A stretch of 8,179 bases of DNA. It comes from JBDHDH01 sp039591615. GTDB taxonomy: Bacteria > Gemmatimonadota > Gemmatimonadetes > Gemmatimonadales > GWC2-71-9. The notes below the pieces were generated by a model. It saw only the letters and a list, made by a program, of their open reading frames with translations. It ran no database searches and was not told where the DNA came from. The position numbers were made by a program, and so were the translations under genes. The stretch spans positions 1 through 8,179 of the forward strand of contig JBDHDH010000148.1 in NCBI GenBank assembly GCA_039591615.1. Reading direction: 5' to 3'. Position 1 is the stretch's first letter, and the number at the start of each line of letters is the position of its first letter. Below are positions 1 to 6,612 of the stretch, in pieces.

Positions 1-2
1 CT

Positions 3-1139
3 GAGTCGGACAGGACTTGGCTCAGGGTCGCGGAGCTCCGCGAGGGCCGTTCCACCTCGACGAAGCTTCGCGGATCCGATTTCCGCATGGTCGACGATCG
101 ATATCTCACCTACACGTCTGCCGATGGTGTGTTGCGGGCCACGTCGGTGGACCTCCAGACCATGCTGGTGGGACGGTCGGTGACGCTCGTAGACGGTGTC
201 CGTCGCGAGAGTTATACGGGTGCCGGACAGTACGACATTGCCTCGAACGGGACCCTGGTCTACGTACCTGGAGTGAACGCGGAGGTCGGCCGGCTCGTGG
301 TCAGGCGTGGAGACGCTGAGCCCGAGCCACTGCCCATCGAGCCGGACGCGTTTCTCATCTTCGACTTGTCGCCGGACGGGCGCAGGCTGGCGGCCGTCGT
401 CGAGGGGGTCGAAGCACAGGAGCTGCGTATCTACGAACTAGACAGTCGGCGAGCGCGGACGTGGGTGAACGGCCACCATATCCTGCAGCCCCGGTGGGGT
501 CCGAACGGCGAGGAGCTCGTCTTCACTGTTGACGACCTCGAGAGACCCCCGGCGATCCTACGCGGTTCTCCGGACGCCACGGCCCGTCCCGATACCGTTG
601 CCGGAGTGGGCGGGTCCCTTTGGGTGTCGCACTACCGCTCCGACCGCGATGTGCTGGGGTGGGCACCGATGGCTGTTTCGGTCGATCTCACATCAGATCC
701 GGTGACGGTCGATACGGTGGTCCATGAGCCGGTGTGGGCGCCTTCTCTCTCGCCGGACAGCCGCTGGCTCGCTTTCAGCGTGGGCAGTGCGGGGGGGCCC
801 CTGGTCGTCGAGCCCTTCCCTGCGAGCGGTGAGCGTTTCGAGGTAACCACCCGTGGCTTTGAGCCCATGTGGCTCTCCGAGCGCATGATGGTCTATAACG
901 GCTTGGGCACGATGTACCGCGTCCCAATTGACGCGTCCAGCGCGCGCCCTGTTGGAGAGCCGCAACCCTGGTTTTCCGATCCCCAGTACAAAGACACTGC
1001 AGGCCCGTCGTTTCTCGTGACCCCGGATGGCGGGTTGATGTACCTGCAGGGGATATCGGAGAACTCGGCGTCCTACTTGCGCGTGATCCCGAACTGGGTG
1101 GAGGAGATGAAACGTGCGGTGGACCAGGCGAACCGGTAG
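3..1139 (+). CDS. C-terminal part of a PD40/TolB-like beta-propeller protein, probably a kinase-propeller (5' end outside the window)
   Basis: The reading frame is open from the left edge (first full codon at 3) to the TAG at 1137-1139, so the gene is almost certainly cut by the window. The ATG at 87 is the first internal methionine but has no convincing ribosome binding site and starts in mid-propeller. The protein carries repeated blade motifs of the PD40/WD40-like type: SNGTLVYVPG, LSPDGRRLAAVV, GPNGEELVFTV, LSPDSRWLAFSV and TPDGGLMYLQ. The tail, LRVIPNWVEEMKRAV, matches in style the end of the complete kinase downstream (VVLNWFEEL), a common C-terminus of kinase-TolB fusion proteins. I infer that the missing 5' part encodes a Ser/Thr kinase domain and a membrane helix, and that the propeller is extracytoplasmic. 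A free-standing propeller protein is the alternative. No catalytic residues are visible here. The propeller assignment is firm and the kinase fusion is inference. Confidence 0.75.
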   Translation, partial: ESDRTWLRVAELREGRSTSTKLRGSDFRMVDDRYLTYTSADGVLRATSVDLQTMLVGRSVTLVDGVRRESYTGAGQYDIASNGTLVYVPGVNAEVGRLVVRRGDAEPEPLPIEPDAFLIFDLSPDGRRLAAVVEGVEAQELRIYELDSRRARTWVNGHHILQPRWGPNGEELVFTVDDLERPPAILRGSPDATARPDTVAGVGGSLWVSHYRSDRDVLGWAPMAVSVDLTSDPVTVDTVVHEPVWAPSLSPDSRWLAFSVGSAGGPLVVEPFPASGERFEVTTRGFEPMWLSERMMVYNGLGTMYRVPIDASSARPVGEPQPWFSDPQYKDTAGPSFLVTPDGGLMYLQGISENSASYLRVIPNWVEEMKRAVDQANR

Positions 1140-1325
1140 GTGCGCATTTTCTCTTGAGTAGTCTGCTGGACAGAGTTTCCCGCTGTTGCGTTTCCCACCG
1201 CTTGGGTTTCTCTGAATCGACGTGTCACGAGATTGGCCACGACTAGCGTCAGGACCTAGCAAGCAGGTCTCCTGGTCCCTGACACGTCGTACCCACATAA
1301 TACGTGAGCACGAACCTGGGAGATC
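1140..1325. other. Intergenic spacer before the kinase, with an inverted repeat and a -10-like hexamer
   Basis: No gene is supported in these 186 bp. There is no GC hairpin followed by a T-run after the upstream stop, so termination there is unclear. The spacer holds a 10-bp perfect inverted repeat (entered separately). It also has a CATAAT hexamer at 1296-1301, 5 of 6 to the sigma-70 -10 box, 24 bp before the GTG. The nearest -35-like hexamer, CTGACA at 1279-1284, is only 11 bp away, so a standard promoter cannot be claimed. Confidence 0.5.
1218..1289. repeat. 10-bp perfect inverted repeat with 52-bp spacer upstream of the kinase gene
   Basis: CGACGTGTCA at 1218-1227 is the exact reverse complement of TGACACGTCG at 1280-1289. 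The right arm lies just upstream of the CATAAT hexamer at 1296-1301, where it would overlap the core promoter. The arms could be paired half-sites for a regulator that loops DNA, or the base of a long RNA stem. Neither is shown, and a chance match is possible at this arm length. Confidence 0.4.
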
Positions 1326-3995
1326 GTGAACGTGCCGGACCAAGCTGGCCAACTCGACCGCATCAAGACCGCCTTAGCCGACCGCTACGCTATCGAGCGC
1401 GAACTCGGCGCTGGCGGCATGGCCACGGTCTATCTGGCACGCGACCTCAAGCACGACCGCAAGGTGGCGCTCAAGGTGTTGCGACCGGAGTTGGCGGCGG
1501 TGATCGGTGCGGACCGGTTTCTCAACGAGATCAAGGTAACGGCAAATCTCCAGCACCCACACATCCTGCCGCTGCACGATTCCGGAGACGCGGGCGGGTT
1601 CCTGTACTACGTCATGCCGTTCATCGAGGGGGAATCGCTCCACGACACGTTGCACCGGGAAAAACAACTCGCAATCGACACCGCCATCGAGATCACTTGC
1701 TCTGTCGCGGCCGCGCTCGACTACGCTCACCGCCGGGGTGTGATCCACCGCGACATCAAACCGGAGAACATTCTCCTCCACGACGGTCAGGCGCTCGTCG
1801 CGGACTTCGGCATCGCCCTGGCCATATCCCACGCTGGAGCCAGCCGGCTGACAGAGACCGGCCTTTCGATCGGGACGCCCCAGTACATGTCGCCGGAGCA
1901 GGCCATGGGCGATCGCGAGCTCGACGCGCGATCGGACGTGTACAGCCTCGGCGCCATGCTGTACGAGATGCTGACCGGCGAGCCGCCGTTTACCGGACCC
2001 ACTGCCCAGTCGGTCGTTGCGAAGGTCATTACGGATAAGCCACCGCCGGTGACCAGGGCGCGTCCAACCGCACCCATCCACGTCGAATACGCGATCGGCA
2101 AAGCGTTGGAGAAGCTACCAGCGGACCGGTTTTCTACGACGGCAGAGTTCGCAGAGGCCTTGGTTCACCCACCCGCGGCGTCCCTCATCGCGTCCGAGAT
2201 GCGGGCGCGGACTGCCGCCGGGGTGACGACGCGATCGATCCTGCGCAGTTCCCTCGTTCCGTGGAGTCTCTTCGCAGCGGCAGTCCTCGCGATTGCCGTG
2301 CTAGCCACCAGACTCCTCACCTCGCCTCCGTCGCCCGACCTTGGGCAACGCCGCTATACGGTTGCTCTTCCACCCGACGTGGACGCGCAATGGCCCTATG
2401 TCGCACTGGGGAACGACGGCAGGCAGCTCATTGCGTCGGCCGCTCGCGACGGTGAACTCCGTCTGTTCCGACGGCCACTGGAGCAACTGTCGTTCGAGGA
2501 GATTCCCAACACGCGGTTGGCCTTACGGCCGTTCCTTTCGCCGGACGGCGAATGGGTGGTCTTTCTGGCGGATCCGGCCATGAGGAAGGTGCCGGTTGCC
2601 GGGGGACCCCCGATCGTGCTGGATGATTCCCGCTGGGGCGGCGGAAGCTGGCACGAGAACGGCACGATCGTGTACCCCCGAAGCTACCGGAGCGGACTCT
2701 GGCGGATCTCTGCCGAGGGGGGTGAGCCGGAGATGTTGACGGCTCCCGACACCGACCGGGGCGAGCTGGCGCACTGGTGGCCGCAGCACCTTCCGGATGG
2801 CAAGCACGTGCTGTTCACGGCGTTCCGTACACCGATCGATAGTGCGCGCATCGAGGTGCTGTCCCTCGAGGACCGCGGTCGTCACGTCTTGATCGAAGGG
2901 GCCGTATCGGCGAAATACGTGCCGACCGGCCATCTGATGTACGCGCGCGAGGATGTGTTGTTCGCGGTTCCATTCGACGTGGACCGGCTCGAGGTCACCG
3001 GTCGGGCCGTTCCGGTCGTCGAGGATGTCGCGATGCTCCATGCGGAGGGGTACGCAGCCTACGACGTATCGGCAGACGGGACGCTCGTGTACATGCGGGC
3101 GTCCGTATATGACGCGGACCGTGCGGTCATGTGGGTCAGTCGCAGCGGAGAGGAAGGCAGCCCGATCATGCCGCTCGGCCGATACGACGAGCCGACGTTG
3201 TCGCCGGACGGCGAACGTGTGGCGCTCACGATAACAGAGCCAGGAGGAACCCCCGACCTGTGGGTCCTGGATCTCGCCCGCGCAACGAGGACGCGCTTGA
3301 CGTCGCGTGGTGGATCCGACTTCGGAGCCGTGTGGACACCGAGCGGTGATCGGCTCATCTATGTTTCCGAGCGTCCAGTATTCGACATCTACTGGCTTCC
3401 CGCGGATGGTCGCGCGCCGGGTGAACCGTTGGTTGTGGGCGAGTTCGACAAACGACCGGCGTCCGTCACCCCGGACGGATCGACGCTCCTCTTCGCGCAC
3501 GACCGGATTCCGGACGAGGTCTGGAGCATGCCCCTGACCGGCGACGGGGATCCGCAGCCAATCCTGACTGGGGGGCACCAGATCGTCTCCCCGGTCGTGT
3601 CACCTGACGGGAGATGGCTTGCCTACGTCACGACCGAGACGGGACGATTCGAGGTCTATCTTTCCCCGTATCCGGATGTCTCCACCGCGAAGACCATCGT
3701 GTCGGCACGGGGCGGGGAGTTTCCCCGCTGGACCCGAGGCGGACGTGAACTGGTGTACCGCGAAGGTAGGAAGATGCTCTCGGTTGCCGTCGATCCCGCG
3801 ACTGGGCGGGTGCAATCGCCAGTGGTGTTATTCGAAGGCCCGTATCTGCCGTCGGGTCGAAACGTCCACAATTATGACGTCACGCCTGACGGCGAACGCT
3901 TCCTCATGATCAAGAGTCCAGACGCAGGTGGGCGCCGAGAGTTCGTCGTCGTCCTGAATTGGTTCGAGGAGCTGAGGGTGAAGGCAGGGAGCTAG
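1326..3995 (+). CDS. Transmembrane Ser/Thr protein kinase with C-terminal TolB/PD40 beta-propeller
   Basis: This Hanks-type kinase is expected to phosphorylate protein Ser/Thr from the cytoplasm, with an exported sensor domain. Counting from the GTG at 1326, the kinase domain spans about residues 20-280. It has a glycine loop GAGGMATVY (28-36), ATP-binding Lys50 in VALK, a likely helix-C Glu68, HRDIKPEN (141-148) with catalytic Asp143 and Asn148, DFG (160-162), the activation segment GTPQYMSPE (183-191), and Asp204 in RSDVYSLG. All catalytic residues are present, so it should be active. One hydrophobic helix (about 310-328) follows. The remaining 550 residues are a propeller with motifs such as LSPDGEWVVF (about 404), LSPDGERVAL (about 625), TPDGSTLLFA (about 715), SPDGRWLAYV (about 759) and TPDGERFLMI (about 853). 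The start is uncertain: GGGAG at 1318-1322 is too close to GTG 1326 but well placed for the in-frame GTG at 1332. The propeller's ligand cannot be read from the sequence. Confidence 0.95.
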   Translation: MNVPDQAGQLDRIKTALADRYAIERELGAGGMATVYLARDLKHDRKVALKVLRPELAAVIGADRFLNEIKVTANLQHPHILPLHDSGDAGGFLYYVMPFIEGESLHDTLHREKQLAIDTAIEITCSVAAALDYAHRRGVIHRDIKPENILLHDGQALVADFGIALAISHAGASRLTETGLSIGTPQYMSPEQAMGDRELDARSDVYSLGAMLYEMLTGEPPFTGPTAQSVVAKVITDKPPPVTRARPTAPIHVEYAIGKALEKLPADRFSTTAEFAEALVHPPAASLIASEMRARTAAGVTTRSILRSSLVPWSLFAAAVLAIAVLATRLLTSPPSPDLGQRRYTVALPPDVDAQWPYVALGNDGRQLIASAARDGELRLFRRPLEQLSFEEIPNTRLALRPFLSPDGEWVVFLADPAMRKVPVAGGPPIVLDDSRWGGGSWHENGTIVYPRSYRSGLWRISAEGGEPEMLTAPDTDRGELAHWWPQHLPDGKHVLFTAFRTPIDSARIEVLSLEDRGRHVLIEGAVSAKYVPTGHLMYAREDVLFAVPFDVDRLEVTGRAVPVVEDVAMLHAEGYAAYDVSADGTLVYMRASVYDADRAVMWVSRSGEEGSPIMPLGRYDEPTLSPDGERVALTITEPGGTPDLWVLDLARATRTRLTSRGGSDFGAVWTPSGDRLIYVSERPVFDIYWLPADGRAPGEPLVVGEFDKRPASVTPDGSTLLFAHDRIPDEVWSMPLTGDGDPQPILTGGHQIVSPVVSPDGRWLAYVTTETGRFEVYLSPYPDVSTAKTIVSARGGEFPRWTRGGRELVYREGRKMLSVAVDPATGRVQSPVVLFEGPYLPSGRNVHNYDVTPDGERFLMIKSPDAGGRREFVVVLNWFEELRVKAGS

Positions 3996-4002
3996 CGGGC
4001 CA

Positions 4003-4021
4003 TGGGGTTCACTCCACCCCA
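4003..4021 (+). other. Small hairpin just after the kinase stop codon
   Basis: TGGGGT (4003-4008) pairs perfectly with ACCCCA (4016-4021) around a 7-nt loop, starting 8 nt after the TAG. No T-run follows, so it is not a canonical intrinsic terminator. It might help protect the mRNA 3' end or slow polymerase. This is weak evidence. Confidence 0.25.
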
Positions 4022-4214
4022 CTCGCCTCCGCTGCGTGACGAATCCTACGGACCGATTACACTAGGTAGCTGCAGTGCGGGACTTTCCGGTGCAAGGTCT
4101 CATCCGATTGCTTCCCTCTGCATCGTCGCGTTACAAGCCTTTTCCCACAACTGCGGCCATGAACCAAGCAAACCGGTACGCATGACGTCGAAAGACCGGT
4201 GATGCGAACACGAC

Positions 4215-4237
4215 GCGACCTCTCGTAAGGTCGCTTT
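4215..4237 (+). terminator. Weak candidate terminator hairpin
   Basis: GCGACC (4215-4220) pairs with GGTCGC (4229-4234) around the loop TCTCGTAA and is followed by only three T residues. It lies about 220 bp after the kinase stop. The stem is short and the T-run minimal, so this is a tentative 3' boundary for the kinase transcript. Confidence 0.25.
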
Positions 4238-4257
4238 GAGCCATCGACCACCCCATC

Positions 4258-4284
4258 CCGCCAATTCCGCCAATTCCGCCAAAC
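4258..4284 (+). repeat. Tandem 9-bp repeat, CCGCCAATT x2 plus a partial third copy
   Basis: CCGCCAATT occurs at 4258-4266 and again at 4267-4275. A third copy, CCGCCAAAC (4276-4284), diverges in its last bases. The unit equals three codons in length, but I see no real gene over it. It may be a small slippage product. Confidence 0.6.
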
Positions 4285-4364
4285 AAAGGACTGCTGGGCT
4301 ATTGGTGTCAGGCCCAGGCGTCACTGGCCTGCTGGGCTCCCGGGACACCGGCACAACGGGTCCG

Positions 4365-4380
4365 TGTGACCGCGGTCACA
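4365..4380. promoter_or_regulatory. CRP-type palindrome TGTGA-N6-TCACA upstream of the His-rich lipoprotein
   Basis: TGTGACCGCGGTCACA is a perfect 16-bp palindrome and an exact match to the TGTGA-N6-TCACA core bound by CRP-family activators. The A/T-rich outer flanks of the E. coli consensus are absent. It lies 186 bp before the ATG at 4566. The AT-rich patch AATAAC at 4400-4405 is about where a -10 box would sit for a class II arrangement, but it matches the consensus poorly. The binding protein is not in the window. Confidence 0.6.
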
Positions 4381-4451
4381 GCCACCTGCCGGCGTGCCGA
4401 ATAACGTTGTTCTGCCCTAGCCGAGAATCCAACCGACACGTCCAGATCGCG

Positions 4452-4485
4452 AGACGCGCCCCGCGACGGCGCGGCGCTTGCGTCT
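4452..4485 (+). other. Strong GC-rich stem-loop in the presumed leader of the His-rich lipoprotein
   Basis: The outer stem AGACGC (4452-4457) pairs with GCGTCT (4480-4485). After a TT bulge come two pairs (4458-4459 with 4476-4477), one C-C mismatch, and then the inner stem CCGCG (4461-4465) with CGCGG (4470-4474), capped by an ACGG loop. That gives 13 base pairs in 34 nt. No T-run follows, so it is not a terminator. If transcription starts near the CRP-type site, this would form in the 5' UTR, 80 nt before the start codon. Confidence 0.45.
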
Positions 4486-4554
4486 GGGCAGTGGCGATGT
4501 GCAGAAGGCTGCAGTCAGTAAGGCGCCCGCCTGAGGTATCCAGCGACGAGCATT

Positions 4555-4560
4555 AGGAGG
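4555..4560 (+). promoter_or_regulatory. Consensus ribosome binding site AGGAGG for the His-rich lipoprotein
   Basis: AGGAGG lies 5 nt before the ATG at 4566. Another ATG at 4562 is too close to it and runs into a stop after six codons, so the site settles the start at 4566. Confidence 0.9.
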
Positions 4561-4565
4561 CATGT

Positions 4566-5810
4566 ATGATCGCGTTTCGTAAGGTCAGTTGGTGGGCGGC
4601 TGCGCTCATGCCCACAGTGATCGCCTTGGGGTGCAGCTCGGATGGATTGGCCGGTCTCGACGACGCGCCAAGCGGTGCGAGCCGGGCATTCGGTATCTGG
4701 TCCCCGACGCCCGCATTCGACACCTGCACGCAGGAAGTTCACAACAGTTTTGCCGTGGTCGGCACGGATGGCAAGCTGTACCCGACCTGGCACCCCCCCA
4801 TAGATCCACAGTCTGGGTGCACCATCGGTCACGATCACGGGCGCGATCCCAGCGGATCAGATCTGTTCGGCGAAGTCGGGCCCATCCCGTTCGGGTACGC
4901 GAACGAAGTGCTCGACGCCCATGATCCCGCCAACCCGCGCCACGAGGACCACTTCGGGCACAAGGTCGAGTGGGAGAACGACCTCGAGATGAACACGGGA
5001 TCCGCCATCTTTCAGATCTCCTGCGACGTCCTCATCAAGATGCATCAAGGAACCCACTCGAAGGACGCGCTAACCAACAACCTGCACGAGCTCGTGTTCC
5101 ACACGCGGTGCAGCGACGGAACCGAGTTGCACGTCACTTTTCTGACGAACATTGGTGACGCTGGGGGATTCGAGTCGACCTGTGATGACTTGCGCGTCGA
5201 GGTCGGTCCGCCGTCGCCAGTCAACTCTCCGGATGGCGGTGGGAGACGCATCATCCCCGCCCGGAGCTGCGTCGACCAGCTCATCCTGGTGCCCGACGGC
5301 GGGGAGTCGCAATTCAGAAGCGCACTGCGGGAAAGCTGGCAGTTGGGGGAGAGTATTCGGGCTGAGAACGGCCGCAGGCTCGCAAGCCTCGGTCCTTACT
5401 TCAACGTTGCCCTGCCAAGCCGGTTCCACGATCCCGCGACGCCGGGTATCATCGGAAGACCGATGGAGGTTTGCTACGAGGTCACCCCCACTGGCGAGCA
5501 GGCTCGCGGCGGTCACTGCGAAGAAGCCACGGCCGGAGGCACCATCCTGGATATCACGTGGGATGATCCTCGCTCGCCGTTCGACGGAGCGGACCGAGAC
5601 GTGGACATCAACACCATTCGCATCACCAACACCGACGGCCCCGAGGTCTGGTACACGGATCCCTTCGGCGCGAATGGCCGCACCGAACCGTTTCAGGGAT
5701 CCATCAGACAGTGGATCGCCCGAATCGACAACGAAGCCGTTCCACCGAACGGCCCGAGAATCGGGCGTGACTACGGGGGTCCGGGAACCGGTGTGCACGC
5801 GCCGAACTAG
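4566..5810 (+). CDS. Histidine-rich lipoprotein of unknown function
   Basis: The 414-residue product starts with a positively charged, hydrophobic signal sequence ending in VIALGC. Cys23 is the likely lipidation site, although the lipobox is not canonical at -3 and -2. A Ser/Gly-rich tether follows. The first half is dense in histidine: GHDHGRDP (88-95), HEDHFGHKVEWEND (126-139), a segment with His160 and His164 (MHQGTHSKDALTNNLHE, 159-175), His179 and His189. Cysteines at 54, 85, 153, 182, 206 and 235 could form disulfides in the periplasm or outside the cell. The second half looks like a beta-rich domain with few such residues. I cannot name the family. The clustered His, Asp and Glu suggest metal binding, by inference only. 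It has its own ribosome binding site, a long upstream region with a CRP-type site, and a strong terminator, so it is probably a single-gene unit. Confidence 0.85.
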   Translation: MIAFRKVSWWAAALMPTVIALGCSSDGLAGLDDAPSGASRAFGIWSPTPAFDTCTQEVHNSFAVVGTDGKLYPTWHPPIDPQSGCTIGHDHGRDPSGSDLFGEVGPIPFGYANEVLDAHDPANPRHEDHFGHKVEWENDLEMNTGSAIFQISCDVLIKMHQGTHSKDALTNNLHELVFHTRCSDGTELHVTFLTNIGDAGGFESTCDDLRVEVGPPSPVNSPDGGGRRIIPARSCVDQLILVPDGGESQFRSALRESWQLGESIRAENGRRLASLGPYFNVALPSRFHDPATPGIIGRPMEVCYEVTPTGEQARGGHCEEATAGGTILDITWDDPRSPFDGADRDVDINTIRITNTDGPEVWYTDPFGANGRTEPFQGSIRQWIARIDNEAVPPNGPRIGRDYGGPGTGVHAPN

Positions 5811-5859
5811 GCGAGCATAGAGCATATCAGGACTCGCGCACGGTCGAGCCAGCGCGATT

Positions 5860-5892
5860 GGGGGGCGATGCGGCAGCGTCGTCCCCCCTTTT
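5860..5892 (+). terminator. Strong intrinsic terminator after the His-rich lipoprotein gene
   Basis: GGGGGG (5860-5865) pairs with CCCCCC (5883-5888). Inside it, across a one-base T bulge (5882), CGATGC (5866-5871) pairs with GCGTCG (5876-5881) with one wobble, capped by a GGCA loop. TTTT (5889-5892) then GTT follows. The T-run is on the plus-strand side, so it ends the lipoprotein transcript about 50 nt after its stop codon. The minus-strand side lacks a T-run, so it serves the convergent operon less well. Confidence 0.88.
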
Positions 5893-5966
5893 GTTACGAT
5901 GCTCGAGCGGTCGGGGAGCCCTGCGAAGTCAACGATGAACACGCCCGAATCTCCACGCCCGCCCCG

Positions 5967-6605
5967 CTACTGGCGCCACCGATCGGGCAGAAGGACTCTG
6001 GCCAGCGCGGTGTCGTTCGAGAGCCGAGGCTCCGCAAACGTGTTCTGCTGCCAAGGTCGCACAAACAACGAGTCGACATGGTGCTCTTGGAAGGCGTCAT
6101 CGGTCCACCAATACCGACCGCGGTGAACGAGATCGCGGCGTTGATCGCCGTCGATATCCACGAGCCAGCCGTCCATCGCGTACTGCCATGAGCCGCCACC
6201 GAACGCGTCGGCGACCCGGAGGGGTGGCCTCCAGGACCTCGAGCCTTCGTCGTAGATCCAGAGATCGATGCCGGAGGACGTGTATCGGCTCGGAACGCGC
6301 AGGAGATACCCGGTGTAACCAGGCCCCAGCTGCACCCGATAGGTAGCGTAAAACCCGCCGACCTTACCCTCGCGATAGGGCTCTCGCAGGGTGCTGTAGT
6401 GGAGCGAATCGATTTTGGTCCCCCCGTACCGATCGTCAGGGCCAGCGGGGGCGACCACGTGAATGGTGTCGGCGGTGAGTGTCTCGGACTTCTGATTCAG
6501 CTCAGCGAGGAGACCTCGTTGTGGCGTGCCAACGTCTCGGCCGGCGGTCTGGCACGCGGCAAGCGTGGACGCCACGATTCCGGCCCGTAGCAGCACGCTT
6601 CTCAC
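5967..6605 (-). CDS. Small lipoprotein with an EF-hand-like calcium loop, unknown function
   Basis: The 212-residue product begins at GTG 6605 with a lipoprotein signal peptide. The lipobox LAAC puts the lipidated Cys at residue 18. The mature part has Tyr/Gly-rich segments (about 83-120) that look beta-stranded. It then has DIDGDQRRDLV (150-160), where Asp150, Asp152, Asp154 and Asp158 give the DxDxDxxxD spacing of calcium loops in FG-GAP/VCBS and dockerin-like proteins. Only one loop is seen, so I do not call a full FG-GAP propeller. The gene starts 7 nt after the stop of the DNRLRE lipoprotein gene, with a poor ribosome binding site, which suggests one operon with translational coupling. 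The two lipoproteins may act together at the cell surface. The lipoprotein assignment is firm; calcium binding is inferred from spacing alone. Confidence 0.8.
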   Translation of the reverse strand: MRSVLLRAGIVASTLAACQTAGRDVGTPQRGLLAELNQKSETLTADTIHVVAPAGPDDRYGGTKIDSLHYSTLREPYREGKVGGFYATYRVQLGPGYTGYLLRVPSRYTSSGIDLWIYDEGSRSWRPPLRVADAFGGGSWQYAMDGWLVDIDGDQRRDLVHRGRYWWTDDAFQEHHVDSLFVRPWQQNTFAEPRLSNDTALARVLLPDRWRQ

Positions 6606-6612
6606 GAGAACC

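Larger units (their letters stand above)
3996..4565. other. 570-bp non-coding region between the kinase and the His-rich lipoprotein
   Basis: The open frames here (for example 4236-4556 +) have low-complexity, Arg/Pro-rich translations with no domain and no good ribosome binding site, so I call no gene. The region holds a hairpin after the kinase stop, two palindromic ACCGGT sites (4172-4177 and 4195-4200), a GCGACC/GGTCGC hairpin (4215-4234), a 9-bp tandem repeat (4258-4284), and a 10-bp direct repeat CTGCTGGGCT (4291-4300 and 4329-4338). It also holds a CRP-type palindrome (4365-4380), a strong hairpin (4452-4485) and the ribosome binding site of the next gene. It looks like a long, regulated upstream region. 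Confidence 0.6.

Noticed and set aside
1279..1301. CTGACA and CATAAT as a sigma-70 promoter for the kinase
   Set aside because: Each hexamer matches at 5 of 6, but they are only 11 bp apart, well short of the usual 16-18. CATAAT alone remains a possible -10 box.
693..1352. Long minus-strand open frame overlapping the end of the propeller gene and the kinase start
   Set aside because: It is antisense to two better-supported genes, has an Arg/His-rich translation, and shows no domain.
2523..3578. A 351-codon minus-strand open frame inside the kinase gene
   Set aside because: It lies wholly antisense to the propeller domain, and its Arg/His-rich composition is typical of the mirror frame of a GC-rich gene.
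4172..4200. Two ACCGGT palindromes with 17 bp between them
   Set aside because: Six-base palindromes are expected often in GC-rich DNA, and no promoter element is seen around them.
4258..4338. Possible CRISPR array or mobile-element end from the short repeats
   Set aside because: The repeats are 9-10 bp with no regular spacers, no terminal inverted repeats and no transposase or cas gene nearby.
4236..4556. A 106-codon open frame on the plus strand in the non-coding region
   Set aside because: The translation is Arg/Pro-rich and without a domain. It covers a tandem repeat, a CRP-type palindrome and a hairpin, and has no good ribosome binding site. Long chance frames are common in GC-rich DNA.
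4562..4582. ATG at 4562 as the lipoprotein start
   Set aside because: It is in a different frame, reads a stop after six codons, and lies only one base from AGGAGG.
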